From NCBI GenBank assembly GCA_003524845.1, contig DQGR01000023.1:1-7341 (forward strand): 7,341 nucleotides of DNA, given 5' to 3'. Below the pieces are notes generated by a model that was given only the letters and a program-made list of their open reading frames with translations, was not told where the DNA came from and ran no database searches. Position numbers and translations under genes: made by a program. Below, in pieces: positions 4,903 through 7,341 of this stretch; position 1 is the stretch's first letter, and the number at the start of each line of letters is the position of its first letter. This DNA comes from Patescibacteria group bacterium. Its GTDB lineage: Bacteria > Patescibacteriota > Microgenomatia > UBA10105.

Positions 4903-6015
4903 ATGCAAGTTGCTAAAAAGTTAGCGGTTTTTGTAGTTAGCAGTCTACTAGTAGTATTTATTACTGCAAAGACAGCAATTTTACCTATTCATGCAGCTTC
5001 CTCCTGCTCTTTTACCCCAAATCCTATCAATTTACAAAGTTTTATAAACGGAGTCCCTCCAGAATTTACTATTGCTTCAGACATAACACCAAGTTGGGTA
5101 CGCACTATTTTAGTGCACTGCCAAACAGGTAGCTGGCAAGAGTCTCCGCGTGATTTTTCATTTACTGTTAGTCAGCAAGGAACGATTAAATTCAAAATGC
5201 GCGATAATAGAGTTCCTGATGTAACTCAACTTCAATGTCTTTTAACGGGAAAAAGTGCAAAAATTGAGGTAAAAGGTGGAGAGATGTCGGGTAGTAATAA
5301 TATTTTATGCACAATAAATGTGCCTGTAGTTGATAGTTTTACTGGAACCGGTTGCTCAATATCAGTCAATCCTAATCCACCCAAGGGTGGGGAATCGTAT
5401 TCTGTTACCGTAAAAAGTATACCTTTAAATGAAGGGTTTAAACTATATTTTTCAGTCAACCATGGTACATGGGTCGAGGCGACTGCGCTTACACAGGATC
5501 CACAAACTATTAATACCTCAAGAACTTATGATGATGGGACTAAAATTACATTAGCAGTCAGTAACGCCTCAGATTTTAAGGCTACCGCACCAATACTTTG
5601 CTCAACAGAGTTTATTGTAGGTCAACAAGCGGCTCCTGATGATACAAGTGGTCAACTTACAGTCACTGACATTTGCACATTCTCGCCTGGTCAAGAATGT
5701 GATGATTGCGTAAATGGTGTTACTTTTCCTGGAAAACCTGGCATTTATACGCCATTCGGATGTATTCCAGCCAACCCACAGGGATTTATTGAGAACGTAC
5801 TCAGAATTGCCATCGGTATAGCCGGCGGCATTGCATTTTTGATGATGCTTTATGCCGGGTTTACGATGATGATGTCAAGCGGCAACCCGGAAAAATTAAA
5901 TAGCGGCAAAGAGATTTTTGTTTCCGCTGTTGCCGGACTGCTTTTGATAATTTTCTCTGCTGTAATTTTGCGTATAATCGGAGTGGACATTCTAGTGATT
6001 CCGGGGTTTGGATGA
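4903..6015 (+). CDS. Exported T4SS-pilin-like (VirB2/TrbC-type) protein with large ectodomain, first of pair
   Basis: From ATG 4903 the protein has 370 residues. A signal peptide MQVAKKLAVFVVSSLLVV ends near PIHA-A (about residue 32). A long extracytoplasmic region (about 33-293), probably Ig-like beta domains, contains scattered Cys. Then comes a pilin-like module: GCIPANPQGF, helix 1 (about 299-324, VLRIAIGIAGGIAFLMMLYAG), the loop SSGNPEKLNSGKE, helix 2 (about 339-364) and a terminal VDILVIPGFG. That module is typical of the CPR 'T4SS pilin' family; most members are far shorter, so a 260-residue ectodomain is notable. In-frame ATGs at 4753, 4765 and 4840 would add a basic extension of up to 50 residues encoded partly by a palindromic repeat, and 4753 lies upstream of the predicted transcript start. 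I therefore prefer 4903, though no strong ribosome-binding site confirms it. Secretion or surface-appendage function is inferred. Confidence 0.8.
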   Translation: MQVAKKLAVFVVSSLLVVFITAKTAILPIHAASSCSFTPNPINLQSFINGVPPEFTIASDITPSWVRTILVHCQTGSWQESPRDFSFTVSQQGTIKFKMRDNRVPDVTQLQCLLTGKSAKIEVKGGEMSGSNNILCTINVPVVDSFTGTGCSISVNPNPPKGGESYSVTVKSIPLNEGFKLYFSVNHGTWVEATALTQDPQTINTSRTYDDGTKITLAVSNASDFKATAPILCSTEFIVGQQAAPDDTSGQLTVTDICTFSPGQECDDCVNGVTFPGKPGIYTPFGCIPANPQGFIENVLRIAIGIAGGIAFLMMLYAGFTMMMSSGNPEKLNSGKEIFVSAVAGLLLIIFSAVILRIIGVDILVIPGFG

Positions 6016-6016
6016 T

Positions 6017-6940
6017 ATGAAAAAAATAGTATTAGCTTTTTTTTTATTAGTAAGTGTCCTAAGCATAGTTTTCCCTAAAAACGCTCAGGCGCAAACTTTT
6101 TATTGTGAATGGAATGGTGCTGTTGCAGGGGTTTTGGGTTCTTGCACAGCTGTGGCGAGCTGTGGCGCGAATGCTATAGCAGAGTTTCCCGATGGAAAAA
6201 CTTGCGAGTGGTTTACCACCAAATTTGAATGCAACTTACATAATTCATCTGCGCCACAAACGTGTATCGCGCAACCTTATTGTAACCCCTCAAGGTGCCC
6301 TGCGGGTTGCACACAAAATACTCTTGAAGGTGGTGATTGCATTAATTATTGCATTCCGGGAACTCGCGCCTGTGGATCTAACAATACTATCTTGGAATGT
6401 ACCCCCGATGGTTCGAGTTTCAATACAGTTGAAAATTGCGCAGCTTCAGGACAAATCTGCAATCAAACTTCAAAAACTTGTATTACTCCTCCTTATTGCC
6501 TGGCGTTCAGTGCTGGCGACCCCTCCTGCTTTACCGACTGTCTCAACTGTGGCCAAACGCAATCACAATGCGCCACAGCATGCCAATCAACTGGCAGTAT
6601 ACCGACTGGGTCTGGCACTGCCAACATCATCAACCTTGACACGCTGATTGCAAGCATCGGCTTAAACAATGAATGTTTAGCAGATGCCAGCGGCGTGATC
6701 AGACTGGGCTCAATCATCTCCTGTCTTCTCCCCTACGTCTACGCCTTTGCCGGAGTTGGGTTACTACTATTTTTGATGGCAGCGGGATTTAGTTATTTGA
6801 CCAGCGCCGGAGATGCGAAAAAAGCTGAGGCAGCCAAGGGTAAACTGACTGCCGCTGTCATTGGCTTTATTATCATCGTCGTCGCCTTCTGGGTCACCCA
6901 GATAGTGAACACCGTCTTCAAACTGGGATCTGGAGTGTAA
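6017..6940 (+). CDS. Exported cysteine-rich T4SS-pilin-like protein, second of pair
   Basis: ATG 6017 lies one base after the stop of the upstream gene, so the two are very probably one operon. A TTG at 6008 would add three residues and is less likely. The 307-residue protein has a clear signal peptide (MKKIVLAFFLLVSVLSIV, cut after NAQA near residue 26). Its ectodomain holds 22 Cys within about 170 residues; the part from YCIPGTRACGSNN to SKTC has the spacing of a disulfide-rich module. Two more Cys (NEC, ISC) precede the membrane module: helix 1 (about 237-261, YAFAGVGLLLFLMAAGF), the charged loop SAGDAKKAEAAKGK and helix 2 (about 277-301, AAVIGFIIIVVAFWVTQIV). This is the same VirB2/TrbC-like layout as its neighbour. 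Probably exported and disulfide-bonded, with the two helices in the membrane or in a fibre; its partner and role are not shown by the sequence. Confidence 0.82.
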   Translation: MKKIVLAFFLLVSVLSIVFPKNAQAQTFYCEWNGAVAGVLGSCTAVASCGANAIAEFPDGKTCEWFTTKFECNLHNSSAPQTCIAQPYCNPSRCPAGCTQNTLEGGDCINYCIPGTRACGSNNTILECTPDGSSFNTVENCAASGQICNQTSKTCITPPYCLAFSAGDPSCFTDCLNCGQTQSQCATACQSTGSIPTGSGTANIINLDTLIASIGLNNECLADASGVIRLGSIISCLLPYVYAFAGVGLLLFLMAAGFSYLTSAGDAKKAEAAKGKLTAAVIGFIIIVVAFWVTQIVNTVFKLGSGV

Positions 6941-6950
6941 TCCACATTTG

Positions 6951-7178
6951 TCACTTTCCAAACCGTCTTTTTCTTTGGGTAAAATCAGCCAAAGCTTCAT
7001 CCAGTTTTTCCGGTGTAAAATCAGGCATTAGAGTATCGGTGAAATAGAGTTCGCTGTACTCACTTTGCCAAAGTAAAAACCCGCTTAACCGCTTTTCTCC
7101 GCCAGTACGAATAATCAGATCCGGATCAGGAAAATCTTTTGTATCCAAGTACCTACTAAAATCTTTTTTATAAACAAT
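6951..7178 (-). pseudogene. uppS: C-terminal fragment of isoprenyl transferase UppS
   Basis: About 75 residues on the minus strand match the end of undecaprenyl diphosphate synthase: KKDFSRYLDTKDFPDPDL, IIRTGGEKRLSGFLLWQ, YSELYFTDTLMPDF and the closing RKRRFGK, followed by TGA. The intact enzyme (about 230-250 residues) makes the C55 carrier lipid for cell-wall precursors from farnesyl and isopentenyl diphosphate. The N-terminal two thirds, with the catalytic Asp, are missing: at 7180 the frame enters a palindromic element (giving VIPAQAGI-type translation) and then the opposite strand of another uppS start. It is a remnant or one half of a split gene. It converges on the pilin-like gene with 10 bp between stops and no terminator. 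Confidence 0.85.
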
Positions 7179-7179
7179 C

Positions 7180-7273
7180 TTGTCATTCCCGCCCCGTGTC
7201 GGAGCACGGGGTAAACTCCAACGGGAATCCACAAAATTATTTGTATAGATTCCCGCCTGCGCGGGAATGACAA
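7180..7273. repeat. 94-bp palindromic element (VIPAQAGI-type) between two uppS pieces
   Basis: Perfect 13-bp terminal inverted repeats: TTGTCATTCCCGC (7180-7192) and GCGGGAATGACAA (7261-7273). Inside are a 7-bp hairpin (CCCCGTG 7192-7198 with CACGGGG 7205-7211), an 8-bp pair CGGGAATC (7222-7229) with GATTCCCG (7248-7255), and an alternative hairpin ATTCCCGC (7249-7256) with GCGGGAAT (7261-7268). Read through, it gives the peptide VIPAQAGI and SRWSLP, a hallmark of a widespread non-coding palindromic repeat. I see no clear target-site duplication and no transposase. Confidence 0.85.
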
Positions 7274-7275
7274 TT

Positions 7276-7341
7276 ATGAAAAACATCCCTCACCACATCG
7301 CCATTATCATGGATGGCAACCGCCGCTGGGCAAAATTGCAC
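7276..7341 (+). CDS. uppS: Isoprenyl transferase UppS, N-terminus (runs off window)
   Basis: The 22 visible residues are MKNIPHHIAIIMDGNRRWAK plus two. The motif H-x-A-I-I-M-D-G-N-R-R-W-A is the N-terminal signature of cis-prenyltransferases, with the catalytic Asp and the following Gly-Asn-Arg-Arg that bind diphosphate. ATG 7276 matches the usual family start. It lies only 2 nt beyond the palindromic element (7180-7273), whose GGGAA (7263-7267) is the only candidate ribosome-binding site. It diverges from the uppS C-terminal fragment at 6951-7178, so either a full second copy continues past the window or this is the missing 5' half of that gene in inverted orientation. Confidence 0.85.
   Translation, partial: MKNIPHHIAIIMDGNRRWAKLH

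Noticed and set aside
6192..6647. 151-codon plus-strand ORF inside the second pilin-like gene
   Set aside because: It is out of frame with a gene that has a signal peptide, regular Cys spacing and two membrane helices, and it shows no family features of its own.
7181..7286. Coding of the VIPAQAGI peptide as part of the minus-strand UppS
   Set aside because: This peptide is the usual spurious translation of a palindromic repeat, and it does not match any UppS region. The real homology ends near 7178.
1..7341. Recoded TGA (as in Gracilibacteria/Absconditabacteria)
   Set aside because: TGA cleanly ends the M23, first pilin-like and uppS frames at the expected family C-termini, and no conserved position requires TGA to be read as an amino acid.

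Overview
The window looks like a piece of a Patescibacteria (Candidate Phyla Radiation, CPR) genome, most likely assembled from a metagenome. I infer this from the gene content: two exported proteins ending in the two-helix T4SS-pilin-like module common in these bacteria, a cysteine-bearing coiled-coil EnvC/CwlO-type protein, a large mosaic M23 peptidase, a DUF2283 gene and short heptamer arrays between genes. TGA ends several genes, so the genetic code is standard. I cannot place the organism below phylum with any certainty.

Layout. Positions 1-473 (minus) hold the N-terminal part of an exported coiled-coil peptidoglycan-hydrolase-type protein that runs off the window. A 181-bp divergent intergenic region with a heptamer array and a 14-bp perfect palindrome separates it from a membrane-anchored hypothetical protein (655-1215) and a 779-residue secreted M23 endopeptidase with a lectin-like N-terminal domain (1292-3631). 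Next come the remnant of a small toxin-like gene (about 3619-3764) and a DUF2283 gene (3747-3997). Both are broken by what looks like one missing A in a run of six. A 163-bp spacer of heptamer arrays and a promoter leads to a NYN-domain nuclease (4161-4685), probably translated from a leaderless GTG. A second copy of the same promoter core precedes two adjacent genes (4903-6015 and 6017-6940) for exported, cysteine-containing T4SS-pilin-like proteins. At the right edge, a C-terminal uppS fragment (minus, 6951-7178) and a uppS N-terminus (plus, from 7276) point away from each other, separated only by a 94-bp palindromic element.

Most genes concern the cell envelope: peptidoglycan cutting (EnvC-like, M23), surface pilin-like proteins and undecaprenyl diphosphate synthesis. 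The most striking non-gene feature is that four unrelated palindromic repeats each sit just upstream of, or inside, the 5' end of a plus-strand gene, and in two or three cases seem to supply its ribosome-binding or start region. I see no complete new defence or mobile system. The best leads are the split/inverted uppS, the single-base defect that breaks both halves of a toxin/DUF2283 pair, and the twin promoters.
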